Assembly (NCBI RefSeq): GCF_036370855.1 | Contig: NC_088105.1 | Span: forward strand, 7,941,619-8,005,618 | DNA: 64,000 nt | Reading direction: 5' to 3' | Source of the DNA: Dromaius novaehollandiae | Taxonomy: Eukaryota > Chordata > Aves > Casuariiformes > Dromaiidae | The notes under the pieces: model-generated | What the model saw: only the letters and a program-made list of their open reading frames with translations | Databases searched by the model: none | Told to the model about the DNA's origin: nothing | Part shown: positions 38,101 through 53,100 of the stretch, one piece after another | Layout of the letters: each line of letters opens with the position of its first letter | Numbering within the stretch: the first letter of the stretch is position 1 | Position numbers and translations under genes: made by a program

Positions 38101-41100
38101 CCTCCCTAAGTTTTGCCTTAATTGAGTTTTTCCTAGGTTCGTAGGGAAGAACTGCTAAACATTCACTGCTGCTTCCAAAAAAACTGTTCTTTTCAAGCCT
38201 ATACAGAGCTAAGGTCTTCATCTGTGTATGATTTTATGTAACACTTGCAGTTTTAAAAACTTTTCCTTTTTTTTTAAAGAAGCTGTCATTGAGTTATAGG
38301 GCAGTGTGGAAGGAAGTGGCTCAGTTATTTTTAGCTGAAGTAGCAGAATCTATTAAACTACTTGAAGGTATGTGGACATGGTAGTGACAGCATGTGTTAA
38401 AAACATTTCATTTACTGGATTATTTGCAATGTGGCTCTGTTAAATAATCTCCCGGTTTTGCAAGGCTACTCTTTCTTTAAGAGAAGAACACATTTGGACA
38501 ATTTACTACTTTAGCCAGGGTTTGTATTAAAAATGAAATAGCAGGAGGCTGTGTGAATGGCCCAGATATTGTCCCAGAAGTCAGTGTTCTCCCTTGGTGA
38601 GATACTGAATTATTTTGGTACTAAGTAGATCTGAGTAGTAGTGGCATCAACATATGTCATTAGCACTGTTTTAGTTTAAACTAAGGACAAATTGTGGTGA
38701 TGGTGGTGAGGAGCCTCATAAAAGAATGAAAATGGAGGGAAAATGAACACATGAAGCTCAGCTGGGGCCACCTTCACCATTTTTTTTCTTACCGTGACCA
38801 TCCTTGTCATCGGCACAGTGTCGGCTTCTAAAAGTCATGGATGATCCAGCCTGCCTTTTGAGTGGAGGAGCACTGGTTTACAACAGCCAGGGGATATGGT
38901 TTTTTTGTTACCGTGTCGAATGATGGTACTAGCTCCCAATGGGGTGTTTGTGGCATGACTGGAAATCCTTCACAACTCCTAAAATTTCCGTTCTCTTGCT
39001 GGGCACAGTGGCCTGAAGGGCTGATTTGTTGACAGCACTTTATTTAAATGTATTTACCAATGAAGAAGGAAGAGGATCTTAGATTTTTCAATTTCACTTG
39101 AGCTTACTTTAAAGCTTAAAATGAGAACAATATGTAACTGTTCTTTTTTTTTCCTAGACAAGCTAAGAATCTCAAAATTGAAAATAAGGTTCCAGTTCCC
39201 TGTCTTAATTACTTTTGTCATATTTAGACTATATCAGATATTGGCCTGCCTTGTCACTTGAGGTTCCTCCAAGGCATTCCTTGGCTGGGGCAGCTAAAGA
39301 GGTTATCTTCTGTGCTCCATCACCTTCATGCTGCCTTTGAGAAATTATCCTTCTCCAAGTTACAGTCCCTCTAACTATCCTGAGGAGAAAGAGGGGCTAC
39401 GTGAATGTAGGTGAAGTCACTGAGAAATTTCTGGGGACTCCTCTCCCCACGTCAGCTCTAGGAGATTAGTTCGATCTCAATTTTACTTGACTCATCCCAA
39501 TGAAAAGGAAGAAAAGAACTTTCCTGGAAAGTATCCTACAAATTACGTGCTGCAAAACATATTCATAGCATGGCAGTTCTGGGGCTGTCACATTGTTGGC
39601 TTTTTATTGGGAACACATTGGACATTATTCATACAGAGGACAAACTTGGTATTTTGAGAGTTTTGGAAGCTTCTTGGGCCAGGATCCTATCTTACTTGTC
39701 TTTTAAGCACTGTGCAGTGGGCTTACAAGTTGACTAAAACTGTAATTATGCTACCCTAGAAGCTTGCAGAGACCTAAATGCAAATTGTCGATAGATTTTG
39801 TGAATCTCTGGACTCTTTCTTCCCCCTCCATGGCCTCATTGCTATTCCTTCTGTGCCATGTTTCACTGCAAGGAGCTTTTTTTGGAAAAAAAAAATCTCT
39901 TTTAAGGCAGTTTAATCAGCGAGGTTAGCATGGATTTTGAGATCCACGTGCGTGTAGAAGAGCACTATGTCGTGAGAAGAGTTCAGGTATCTGTGTCACG
40001 GGACGCTGGCTGAGTGCTGCCTTGGTGGATGGATGTCCTACCAGTTGAGGATTCATCACATCCACATATGTCTCCCTCCTTTTTTTAGGGAAGGAAAAAC
40101 CTTGTAATGCCTATAAACTAACTTGAGAATGGTGAGAGACTTGGTCAAGGGATCAACCTCTTCCTGACACAGAGCTGTGTCTTTCCCCTGTTTTGTTCTC
40201 ATGGTGAGTACGGTCTCTCTGACTTGCCCACTTAAGCGGGAGGTATCCCTTCCTGGCTTACCTGTGGGTCTACGTGGACCTAAGCACGGCAGAACACAAG
40301 AAATGGGGATAATGATAAAAAATGCAGTACTATACATGGTGTGCATATGTCTGCTCTGTGTAATTCTTTCTTGGAGAAACCTTTTCAGACTTGGCTGCCT
40401 AAATTTAGATATCCAAATAGGGAGGCTTCTGCAGCGTTGAGACTCCATATGCCCCATGGGTGCGATGGGTGTTCCGTGCCATTACAGTCATCCATATGCA
40501 TGACATTTAAATAATGCAAATCAGGTAAATAGATTTGAAATTAGACCCCAAGTTTGGAAAAATTTATTCTGATTCTCTTTTATTTGCCTCCTCTATAAAA
40601 AAGCTCTTTTTGGAAAGGGAATCTGAAGATGTAAAGCAGTGCTGAGGACCTGGAGGAGCCAGTCAGCTGCCCTCGCAGGAGTCTGGATATTAGCAGTCAT
40701 TGCAGGGGGTCTGAGCTTGCGTTTCTGTCCTCCCTTTTCTTCACCCTCTATTCCCAGTCCAGATGTGGGCTGTAGCAATTCGTTTCTTTGCTTTTATGTC
40801 CATTATCCCTCCACTTTTAGCCACAGATTAGACTTAGTCTTGTCCTCTCCATCTCTGTTGTTTTGGGGAAAAGTAGTGAAACAGCAAGAATTTCAGACCT
40901 CAAATTTTGGGGGAAATTTTTGCAAAACTTACCACCTAAACCACTCGCTCTGTTTGGTGGAGTGCAACCCAGCACAGCATGGTAACAACGAAGGAGATAC
41001 TTGAAGTATTAACAGTGCTCAAATATTTAGCATTCTCATTTTTTTAATCCCTTCTATGTATATGCCCTATAACACAGTCTGAAATTTCTTCTGAACATTA

Positions 41101-44100
41101 TTTTATTTTATTGTCATTTTACTAGGTCTTCTCATTTCCTGTGTGAAGTTACCAGCTACTGTGTTTCTCTTGGTATTTTGCTATTAAAAATGAAGAAGCT
41201 GGTGTTCCTTTTGGTGCTGGCATACAGAGAAGTCTGTGTGATAAGCAGGAAAATACTACTAGCTAATTCTGGGAGATTCACAGTTTCACTTCACAATTTT
41301 ATATTCTTTCATTTGGTTTAATTTCACATCCTCATCTTGATAATCACCATCACAATACAGGAAGCTGAGTGACTTTCAAAACCATGTGCTGCCATCTCAG
41401 ATTTCACCATAAAAGAGATAAAAAGAAATACGTTAGGCAAGAGAGAAATGCAAAATGTACTTTTAACCTTATGTAGGGGATTCTGACAAATCTTGGCTAT
41501 GACAGGAGAACTAGATGTCTTCAGATTTCTTTTTCTCTTTTATAGCTGCCACTAGCTGTGTCCACATTTCCTTTTTGCAACTATAATCTTAACAGGCAGG
41601 TGTTTTTCTCATAATTATTTCAAGCCTTCCTAAGTTACATGTGCATAATACATGTAAAGCTTAACACCTCTTGGGGTAGAATTCAAAATGATTATTCCAG
41701 TTGTTGCTTTGATAAAGGTTGGGAAGATGACATTAAATACTTCAGTCGAGGGAAAAGTTGTCTGTATCAGGAGAAATACTGACTTCCTTAGACATTTTCT
41801 TCTTCTTTTGGCTTCCTTAGACATTTTCTGCAGATAGGATCCTCCTTCCTACCTACTGCCTCAAGATACCGTGTAGCTTGCTCTCTCAGGACCTGATTTT
41901 GTCCTGTGTGTCCTTATCTGTATATAGAGCAAAGCCGCTATCAAGAGACCAAGTAGACTTTGGAAAGATTTTTGAGCCTTGTTGCAAACAGAGTAGTTTT
42001 CTTCCGTGGCAGCTGGAGAAAAGGATTTTCTTGTTGCCTGTTTCAGCAAAATATGCAGAAAGCACAATTAAAGAAGAATTCAATGGGAAATTCCTTCTGT
42101 GCCCTACAACATTTTCTGACGTTAAAAGAAAAATGCCCCTCTAGTGGGGTGAAAGCCAGACCTTGCAGAAGGTTGGCGTGATGGTTAGGGGGTGGGTCAA
42201 GCCCGTTGCCTGCCCGACTCAAGCTTGGGACGTGAATCTTGACTTCCATCATCGTAGGTGCTGCATTTTGTATAAATGATTAATGAAATCAGCTCTCCCG
42301 GACTCCTGCTGGGTGGCTGTGACCTCTCTCATTTGCCCCAGAAAGATGTCTGAGCTCCAGATGGAGTTTTCAAAGCTGGTGTATTAACTTCTGTAGGAGT
42401 ATTAATGTTTTGATAATAGTCAGAACCATTTTGCTACACATATCTTTTACCAGGCCTATAGGATGCTGTGAAGTCTATGAAATGTTTTAGGACCCAATTT
42501 AGCACTTTTTGTATGAATGAAGGCTTGAAATAAGACTTTTTTTCCTTCTTCCGGCATGTTTTTGCTATGCAACATCAGTTCATTCATTCAACTTAGCTTT
42601 TGCTTTTCCAGTAAGTCTCTCTTGGTTATACTGTAGTTTGAATTTTCAGTCTGTAGGAGGCATATTCATTCTGAAATGTCAAGATGATTAATGTAAAATC
42701 CTGATTGTGATTATATTCTTCCTACCTCTTGTCACCTCCGCACCCCGGCCTGATCTTCATTTTCTCGTCAGCGTCTTACGAAGCATGGTGCGATGCTGCA
42801 GAACTCCCGAATGCTACCCACCACCTGCCCCTAGTTTAGTAGCTCTGAAGATCCTCATGTGTACGTGTGTAAGACTGTTTACAGGCTACAGCTTCAAAGG
42901 TCGGGGCAGAACAAAATCTCATCGGTAACTGGAATATGGTGGATGGTTCGCAGGGCATGTTGAGATCCTTGGAGATGAAAGATGCTGCGAATCCTTTTGT
43001 ATATGTATATAGTGCGCTTGTGTTTTAGACTCCGAAACATGAAGCTAGTTTCTAGCAGAGGGAATGTAATCTGTCTCTTATTGCCATAGACAGCTTTAAT
43101 ACAGGCATTAAATGCTGCAAAACAAATGGTTACATCAAATGGATGTTGGTTTGATGTTTTCTGAAGGAACTTGCACTGCAAAACTTTATTTGCTATAAAT
43201 ACAGTGTATTGCTGCAGGGCTGTATCCTGTTTGGAAGTGACCTCATCTAGTTTCTGTTAGTGGTTAGCAGTTTTATACCACATGATCTATGAATAATATG
43301 ATAGTACAGCGTTCGTAGGAAAACATCAGAGCTGTGATATTGATGCACCTCGGACCCAAAACATTTTACTGTGCTTCATTCTGGATGTGGGGCAATAACA
43401 CAACAGGATTCCGCTTTGTAAAACTAAACCGGGGCCTTTTATTAAGAGAATTATTTCTAGAGGTGCTGCAGGTGTGTTACAAGCCCTTTGCAAACTGTCT
43501 TTTCCTGGGGTCCAGTTCCCAAGCTGTCCTTATCTCCCCAGGTTGCAAATGGATTGATTCGCTTTGATTTTCTTGACTGTTCTTCCCTTTGATCTGGGAA
43601 CCTTTGCTTAGTTTTCGGAGATAGAAATTGCCAAGAACCTGACTTTTCGGAGCTGAGGACCATTGCCTTTCTTACCAGCTGGCTGCACTGTGCCCCTAAA
43701 GTGTGCTGAGAGCTTGGGTGGCTGCTTTTTGCCATGTGATGATGTGATGCCTGGCTGGTCTTGCCTAGGCCTTGAGCCCTCGGGAGCTGGCTGCACTGGG
43801 CTCTCTGCTAGCCGCTCTCTTAGCGTCTCCGCGTCCTATCCGTCATCCTCTGCGTGATGATATTACTCATGCACCTCCAGGAGAAAGTTGCTCATCATTA
43901 CACAGAAATCGTATAAGCAAAAGAGAATACTTTTTTGCAGGACCCACACAATGAATCAATCCTAGGTGGGTATTACCAGAAATACTAGAAAAATGCTATT
44001 TTGGGAAACCTGTGCTAAAAAGATCACGCTGAGACAGGGAAGTTTCATTCTTCGTCATGCTCATTTATTTTATATAATTTATTTTATATTATCTTTGGCA

Positions 44101-47100
44101 GGTAGCAGTGTGCTTGCTTTGAAGTACCCATGCAAGAGATGGAAATGACCTGTGTACTAGTTCAGTGAGGCATCACCAGATGGTTAGGATACCACACTCT
44201 TGAAAAGAAAATAATAACCTTTTCTTTCAGCAGCCTCCCTCTGTTTTGTGTGTGTGTGACTTTTTTATGAACCAGCTCTTGTTTTAAAAGCGCTAGGTAC
44301 TGCATGTTTAATGGAAACCAGAGGGAACGCAGCAATCCAAATACGTTTGAAAGACACAAATGCCAGGGAGAGAGGGGAATGCCTTGGAAGAGTAAGAGAC
44401 CTGGGGAAAAATTAATTTGCCTTTCCAGCATGAAAACTATTCCGTTGAGGGTGGTATCCAGTGGAAATAGTAACTGGTGGAGGCACCATCTTTTTCAGGC
44501 CATTAAAACCAAAGACAAAGCACTGAAAATCCCAAATATTCTTCAGCTTTGCCCACATTTTACTATTCTGTTTGCAGTATCACAAGAAGCTAGGCCCTTT
44601 ACAGATATCTCCACAAACAGAGATTTCTTTTTTTGTCCCAGAAAAAGTCTATATAAGGGGATCAGCAAGGAGGAGCTACAGAAGTGGTGGCTTCCCATGT
44701 GTTAGGAAGAGGCGCTTGAGCAAAGCTGCAGTTACTCAACGTGGCAGGCAAGAGCCAGGCGAGGCTGCCTTCCTACCTGTGTGCCTTTACATGACCATCT
44801 CTTACAAACGCCGCTGCAGTTGCAAGCCACATCGCTTGGATATCAGTTATAGTTACTTGCAGGAAGAGTTCAGGGGCCGTTTGGGTATCGGCCGTAGCAA
44901 GATTCACCGAACGCAGAATCTTGAACCAAATTATATGCAGCTCTCTAGCTCAGAAACTCATACGTAGAGATAAGTACTGCTGGAAATAGATGAAATCTGG
45001 GTGGATTACTTCCGAGTTTTGTTAGTCAGATGATGGGCGTTATGTCAGAATCAGCGTTTCGTTAATTAAAACCTGTGCTCTGTGAGCTCAGACTTCTGGA
45101 TTCTGCTTTGAGACTGGTTCGTCTACCTCTTCTTTAGGCCTCAGCTTTTTGTGAAATGTCAGCCAAAAAGCTTAAGGTTACTCTTAGTGGTTTAGCTAGC
45201 ATTGGTAAAGCACTTTGTCCGCCGTTGAAATATCCTTTTAATATTATTAACAATAACAGTTAAAGATTTATTGCAAGAAAAGTCCTTATGGGAACAAAAC
45301 ATTTACCGCATTGCAGTGGGGGCCCTGTGTTTGTTTTGAAGAGTGACAGATTCAGCTTTTACACGTCATAAAATACCCTGCCGGCAGTTCTTTGGCTGCC
45401 CGAACAGCTCCACGCTTCCAAAAATCGGCGAGTCCCAGTTTGCAGAGTTCGTCAAGACGCCGCCGGGAACCGCGAAGCCTCGTTGCCTCGGCGGAGCAGA
45501 GGCACCTCGTAAATCATGGGAGGTGGAAAACTCTGGGTGTCTGGTTATCGCACCTGACGGCTCCCGCCGGGAGCCGAGGAAACCTTCTCCCGCTGTTGAA
45601 ATTTCACCGATGGCCCCAAACGTGGACTTTTGCAGGCGGTTGCATAAGAGCTGCAGCAGGCAGGGGGACGAGGAGCGAACCGTGGTGCTGCTTATGGGAG
45701 GAATTTGGCTGTTGCCTTTGCAGTCGTTAAGTGAGAAACAGTGTGTCGTCTGTTTGAAACACCCATTCGCGTTATTGCTGCTTGCTGACCCCTCTTTGGT
45801 GCCGTAACGGTGAGTTCGAATGGCTTTACGAGGAACGGTTACTGTCCGGAGGGGCACACAGTCAAACTGGGTATCGAAATACTCACTGACTAACAGTTAA
45901 CCGGGCGGGTTGGGATACGTGATGTTGGAGAGACACCTTCCTCCAAGCGCGTGTAAGAAAAGCAGCCTCCAAGCAGGTCGAACCGTCGGCTGGTTTTGAG
46001 ATGCAGAGCCAGCAGCCCGCGGCGCACGACGTAAAGATGGATCATTTGAACTGCAGTGCTAGCATACGCCGTTACCCAGATTTGCTGAAAAGCCACAATT
46101 TCAGCTAGAGGCAGTGAGATCTGAGGTACTCATCCTTTCTGGTAATGAGGCCTATTTCTACAAATAGGAGCTTTCCAGTGTTTTGGCTGGCGTGAGAGCA
46201 GCCCATCCACGGCTAGATTGGACTTGCCAGAGCAGCCAACCTTCGCTGCTGTCTTCAGACACATGAGACGTGTTTGCGGGCCGGAAAAAAACTATTTGGG
46301 TAGCTCTTTCTCGGTCCGGAGGGGCCTCTGAACAGTGTGGCAGGTACGTGTCCATCTTCAGAGAAAGGTGCAGATGTCCTCTCGTGGGATGCAAGTCCCA
46401 TGGCAGGTACAGCTGAAAGGAGAAACGGGAACCGCTCAGTTTACAGTTCGGCATCAAGAATTCATCAGGGCAGCTCCACTCGTCGTGGGTGTCAGGTGGC
46501 CTCGTCCTTTGCGTGTCGTTTTGATGAGTTAAAGTCTGAGATTTTTATTCCCTTCGCAATGCCCACAGCGGGACTGAAACTGTCCACGCAGGGAAGCTCG
46601 TCCCGACATACACCTTCCTGCGGGTTGAGCAAACTCGGCCGTGCCCCCGCGAGACGTGCAAATTTTGGCAGATACACGAGGAGTCACGGTGTTTGCAGAT
46701 GTCCCTCTATCTTTCAGAAAGGAGCTTTATGACAGTCACTGCGCTAATGAACGGCCTTTACGTTAGGCTTATACAGGGAAAGCATTGTTAGCCAATGTGC
46801 TTATCTGTGTTTGTTATTAAAATCGGGATGTGTAAAGATAGCGTCTCTATGTGGGTATTATTATTCCGAAGCTCAGCGAGGACAAGCACAGTTTTGTTTT
46901 GCTCGCCACAAAGACGAGGCCGTTGTATTCATTAGCAGCCGGAGGAGCTGCCTGGGGAGCGGTGCAAGGGCAGAAACCCCCTGAGAAGCACGTAGCAGCG
47001 GGCCGGGCGTCTGCAAAGCCTCCAGCGTCTGAGCGCCTGCCCCTGGGCGCCGCATCCGTCCTCCCCCCGACCCTTATGAGAAATTTGGGGTCAAGGTATT

Positions 47101-50100
47101 CAGTTTTATGCCGGTCACTTAAAAGATGGAGATGGGCATGTTGCAGCGAGATGGGGTTCCTGCTCTGGACGACCTGCTGAAGGAGCTGCCCTTGCGTGCG
47201 CCCTACGTCCCGCCGGAGAAGCCCGTCTTTCCACCCCGCTGTGGAGGAAGCTCCTAGAAACAAGGTTCCTCCCTGGGATGGCCCTGAAGTTTTGTGATTT
47301 TTCCCTTTCCTGGCTGCCAGGCCGTCCGCCCTGCGCTAGCCTGAGCGTGCACGTTCGGACGCTGGTACGTCTGAGCGGCAGCAATCGTGGTTTTCTCCTG
47401 CGCGTAGGGAAGAACATGCGATTTGGGATTTTGTTGTGCTCGCAGAGCGATCGAAATGAATGTTTTCGCAGCCCTGTTGTCCCACTTCTCTGTGGGGTTG
47501 GGGACACTCAGAGGGGAGAGAAAATGCTCTCTCGGGCTCGGGATTAAAACTGGCTGTTCTTCGAGGGGAGAACTGGCGCGTCGTCACGTCGGCGGCGTCC
47601 AAGAACCGGCCCCGCGGGTTCCTCCTCCGTCCCTTCGGGTTAGGAGGGAGCCCAGCTGCGAGCAAGGAAAACATGTGCGTCACCCAGAGCGCTGCCGGAG
47701 CTGCGATCCCCCCGCCGCCGCCCGGCCCTCTCCTGGTCAAAATCCGCAGTGTTAATTCCTGTGCTTTCCGAGCGCGAAAGCTTCCCGAGGTAGCGCTTCG
47801 CCCGTTCCCCAGGCGGAGGACTCAACGTTGGGGCCGGCATCGGCCGCCCTTCCTCTTCTGAGCAGCCTGACCGTGCAGCTGTTTTACTGACGTTTTAACG
47901 GCCCGGTTTGCAAGCTGCTGTTAAAAATATCGCACGCCGTGGAGGTAGCGATGAAGGAGGAGTCAGGATTTTAAGCGGCTGCCTTCTTCCCCTTTGATAC
48001 CCAGCACGTGGCCTTGGAGAAACTGCTCGCTGCCCCTGGACCGCCAAACATCTGCAAAACAGGGACAGTGTCTATAAGTTGCATCGTGAGACTGTCCGCT
48101 GGGCCTGTGTACGCGTTACATACCTTCAGAGAGTAATTACTACTGCCGCCCCCATACACAGACCGAGAAAGCTGTTTTCCAGGCGTAGCCACGGTGAAGT
48201 GTTGACATAATTTATTGTAGGTGTCTGCTGCTTTCCTCTTTGTGAAAAGGGTGTGCGGGGGAGACGTCGGAGGGCTCAGCGTGGTGTTTATCTTCCGTGC
48301 TTGCGGGTGTATAACCTCTGTATGGGCCTTGGTGTGTGTGCTGGCCCGCAAAGCTCGTCTCGGTGGAAGCTGCGTCATCAGAAGCAGTGTTGCGCTTTAT
48401 AGGCAAGGCTCGACTCTCCGGCTCTTCACGTAGCGACTGTTCGCGCATGCCAGCGTCTTTAAAAGTAGTATACTTAGTTTTGGTGGAATTAACGTTCTGC
48501 TGCTCCTCCCCTCCCTCCCTCCTGACGTAGGCACAGGAGGATTTCAGCTGGTCAGGCTGCGAGCAGTTTACCTTAAAGAGGGGTCATTAAAACGTTGTGG
48601 CTTTGTTTTTCCCTATGACAGCGATCCTCACTGCAGGAGCTCTGATGCATAGCAAAGAGCACGGCACTTGCAGTTCCTGAGGAATTTCAGCGGTGGGTTT
48701 TGTCCCCCCCCCCCCAAAAAAAAATTGTTGTTCAAGTCTGTCAAGTTTGTGCAGCGAAGCTTGTCCACATTTTAGAGACAGGGGACGGTTTCTCCCCAAA
48801 TCACGACAAACTGGTTCAACTATGGGACTATTATTCCAGTCTTGAGCAGCTGTCTTCTTGGGTGCCGTCCTGCGAAGGGGACTGTCGACTGCAGCTATCT
48901 GGAAAGCCTTTTGTGGTTTGGAAAGGACAACTTGCATGAGGTGTTATTTCTGCCACGGGACCGGTTCGCCACAGTTTACAAGAGCAAAATGAGCCCAGCC
49001 ACTAGTTCTCAGTTTTTAGCATCCTTTGGTCTCATTTGTACAGCAGAGTCTCCCCAGCTCCCATGCTGCCATTGGGAAGAGCTACCATTTAGCATTAGTG
49101 GCAGTAACCAGCTAGTCTGGACCTGTGCATAAACACTCTTAAAATAACTGGGAATAGCCACACAAATTTGTCAGAAACTGTTGTACTTAATTCAGGCATG
49201 AGCAAGGTGCTTGCTTTGTCTCGGGCTCCGTTGTTGTGTGTCCATGAAAAATCATGCCAGGCAACTCCTTAATAAAGCAAACGAAATAAAAGATTATTAA
49301 TTCAGGGTTTAGCGATCTCTCAAAGGTGTATGACATGTCGTGACATCCTGACGGTCACCTAGCAGTATCTTAAACTCCCTAAGAAGCAGAAGCTCCCACC
49401 CCTTGGCCCTCATTGACGCTTCCCATGTCTGCCCATGTACCATCTAACATCGCTAACAGGTAACACCGTCAAAAGCACGGGATGAGTTATCGTGTGTTAA
49501 TGACTTGTCAAAGTCCGCCCAAACAAGGCTTGCTGCCATAAAACTGTGATTTTAGCATGTGCTGCTATATTAAAACACGCTGGTGTTGGTTGAACTTTCC
49601 AGCTTTGGTGGGATGGCTTGTGATAGCTAATATAGGGCAAAATTATGCCTCTAAATCTCAAGGAAAGCCCAAAGGTCTTCAGACACTCAGGATTAGTAAA
49701 TCATTTTAAAATATTTCTGCTGGATGCGCATAGAGTAGAAAATGGGATGAAGAGAGGATGCTTAATTTTTTAAAGGTTGTTGACTGGTAAATTACTTGTG
49801 TTCCTTTTTGTTTCCTTTAGATTTTCTCAAGCAGACCACATATGAAGTAGAGGCATTTTTAGAAGCCATTCAGTTCTTCCGTCAGGAGAAAGGCCACTAT
49901 GGGACGTGGGAAATGACAACTGGCAATGAAAAACAGGTAAAAGAAAATCTCCCTAATTTTTTGGCTTTGGCTGTGCAGCCTAGGAGGACAGGGAAGGTAG
50001 AAAGGCCTCTTGGGAAAAAATGGTATTTTTTAAAAGAAAATGCGATATGTAGAAATACAGGATCCTTCCTTCTGATAAACCGTGAGGATGTAAGCAGCAT

Positions 50101-53100
50101 TTTTTTTTAATTAACCAGGCTGTGAATTTTTACTACAAAGTGAAAGAAAGTGTGCTGCAAAGGAAAGGTAGGAAACCCTCATGCTGGGTTGCAGGGATGG
50201 CTGCATTTCTACAGGAGGTTCACACATCTACCTTAATCGTATTAGTTGCCACAGAATCAGTTGGTGAATAAATGCTGGGCCTAAAGCTAAAGACTTGCTG
50301 TCACATTTGCTGCTGTTTATGGTTTTGTTAAATCAGTGAAACCAAAAGTAATGAACACCAAACTCACAACACCCGGTGTTTGCATACAACAAATACACAA
50401 AGTTTGCATGCAACAAATACACACTGTTTGCTGGGTTGGGTGTACTCGGTTTTTCTACCTTTCTATGATCACTATCCTGCAGGTAAGAGCTATTTTTTCT
50501 TCTGTTGCTACTATCTTTGTTACTAAATACAACAGTTTGCAGTTACTTTTGGTCTAATGCCTCCAGATGCAATTGGAGCAGATCAGGGTCTATGAAGACT
50601 AGAGTAGCAGCTAAGTGTAAATTTTGAAGAATCTCTTTATTTTGCTTTCCCCCTTTCTTTGCGAATGAAGGTTTTAGTCCTGAGTGCATAAACTCGTTGC
50701 TCTAGTTCTCGTGCCAGACTTCTGAAGCAGAAGGTTGCATAGTAACGATCACACCTGGGCACCAAAAGTTTGTGTACTTCAATATTTAAGAAATGGGAGG
50801 CTAAACTTATGGTCTGGGTCCATATTTGGGCACCTGAATGAATAGGCTTGGAGCACGGATGTTAGCCGAAGTAACTCTGTTCATCTCTATGGCATTATTC
50901 CAAATGCATTTTAGTGCAACTGAGATATTACTTAGGCCCTGATTTATACATTTTTTCCAAAGCACGGAGCACTCAGCAGCAAATATTTACTTCAGTACCA
51001 GCTGCTGGGTGTTTTCCTTGATGAAATCTGGCTTCCCTTTGGGAAATTGGAAAAAGCCTGATGGGGAATTCATGATTCAGGGTTTTGTTTTAACAAACCA
51101 GATTATTCTTCTAGGAAAATTCTACCTTGGAAAGCCTGAAAAAATGTGGAAACTGGAGGACATTATCTTCCATAAACATTATCTAATAAATAAACATTAT
51201 CTTCCCCTGAGCCTTCATGTCAGAGATCAAGGTTTCCTGTCAACATCTGATAATTAATACCTTAATGTAAGGAGTTCCATCATTGCTTCGAAGGGACTAT
51301 CTAGGACATAATTCCTTGACACATCTGTAAGGGTTTTTTCTTCTCTCCTCCTCCCTCAAATTATGGAACTATTATACTGCTAGTTTCACTTGCATTTTAT
51401 TTTTGCTATTGCTTGCCAGCTGCTTACTCATAACCCACGTACCTCCAGAGAACTATAATCAGAAGACATCCAGACTAGTTAGTGCTATTATCTTCTTAGT
51501 AATAATTCATTCTGTAAGTATAGTGTGTTCTCATGCGTGCTTAGACCAAGCATAATAATTGTTTCAGGCAAACATCCAAGCTAAGTGAATGGTTTGGAAC
51601 GGCCAGGCTACAAGCGTGTTGCTGTAAAAATGCTGCGCCATGCCAATAAATAGAGTCACTGACATTCTTTTACGATGGCACAGAGTCTCACCCGTATTTG
51701 CTGAAGTGGTCATTAGCTCACGCTGTGCTGCCTAGGTACCACGACACACATATATAGTAAAGCAAATACTCAGTAACTCGGCTGAATACCTACTAAAAAG
51801 TCTTTTGTTTCATGGAAGTTCCTTTCCCTGTTTTTTTTTGTTCTTTTTCCTTTTTTATGTTTTGTTACTAACGAAATAAAAATGGAGCTGTAGGTGGTAC
51901 TTCTGCCTGTAGGTAAGTGCTGAAGGAGAGGGCTACAAACAGGAGGAGGGAAGACGCTTCACAGAGTAGTGGCTTGAAATTTTTGACACCACTGGTTATG
52001 AGTACATCCACCTCCCGAGAGCATTACCATACTTCAATTTTACACTAACATAACCCCATTGATCAGTACTGCATGAATGCAGAGTAACATATTGGTAAAT
52101 CAAGGATAGCTAGATAAGGCATTAAAAAAAAAGCCCTTAAGCACACCTTTCGGCAGAGAAATTTAAATGCAATCCAGCACTTCTTAAAAATGTTGCTTGA
52201 CAGCTCAGAGTCCTCAGTCTCCATTCAAGCAATTGTCACATTTATTATTCGGTTTGTGGCACCCTAGTTTTGGGTTATTCATGAGATTTTTTTTTAAGTG
52301 ACTCATTAGTTTAGGAGCTGTGTTAGGCCATTGGTTTTTGACAGGTATTTGAGTCAGCCTAGCTGAATCTGAGTGGTGCTATAGCATAAAATACGAGTAC
52401 TTAAGTTTGGTAAATGCTTAATAAGTAGGGTATCACATCTTATATTTCTGTAGGGGCTGTCTTAGGCGCAGGAGATGCTCTGTTTTACATTATGTGGCAG
52501 CCCGTCAGAGCCCTTACTGACTTGTGCTGTCTAAATTGCTAGGATTTCCCTTACACTCGATGTTGGCACATCACTGGCCCCTTGCAGTGAAGCAGTACAG
52601 GAGGAGCGCATCACGCGAGAGGAGCGTTTCGCGCGTTCGTAGAGCACTTTGGCAAGTGCAGCAACGGGAGGGAGCAGTAGTGCTCACCGACTTCGGTGGC
52701 AACTCCAGTATGGGAGGTTGAATGCCAAGCAGCGCTGGCAGTCCAGGCGTGATGGAAATACAAAGCTACTTGGTGCTTTTGCTCTCTGCATCTGAGCCAT
52801 GGGAGTGTTAGGGCAGTGAGCCTTTGATGAGGACTGCTGTGGGCCCGTTGTTGAAGCAAGGAGAAGAGCCAGGTTCAAATACGCATTCCCTTAGAAAAAC
52901 CTTGTTCAAGGCCCCATTAAAGGGGGAGGAGGACTGCATACTTTCTCTGCTTTGCAGAAACTGTTGAGTAAACTACTTATCCTTCCCCCAGATTAAATGA
53001 GAAATGGACAGAATCTCAAGATGTATTTTGTCGGGTTTTTTTCCCCGATTGCTGATTCATGTTGAGCTTCTTGTCCACCAGGACCTCCAGGTCCTTTTCT

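Larger units (their letters stand above)
32350..49820 (+). other. NIBAN1: NIBAN1 intron 5 (17.5 kb)
   Basis: GT-AG intron, phase 1. It holds a CR1 tail relic (34303-34363), an AT/TG repeat cluster (36430-36695), AT-rich unique DNA (about 37100-44000), and a CpG-dense stretch (about 45340-47870, densest at 47000-47860). Short tandem duplications lie at 33150-33186 and 41783-41829. Its open frames look like chance. Confidence 0.85.

Noticed and set aside
45343..45857. Overlapping 154- and 163-codon frames on both strands in intron 5
   Set aside because: They lie in CpG-rich sequence, mirror each other on opposite strands, and resemble no known protein.
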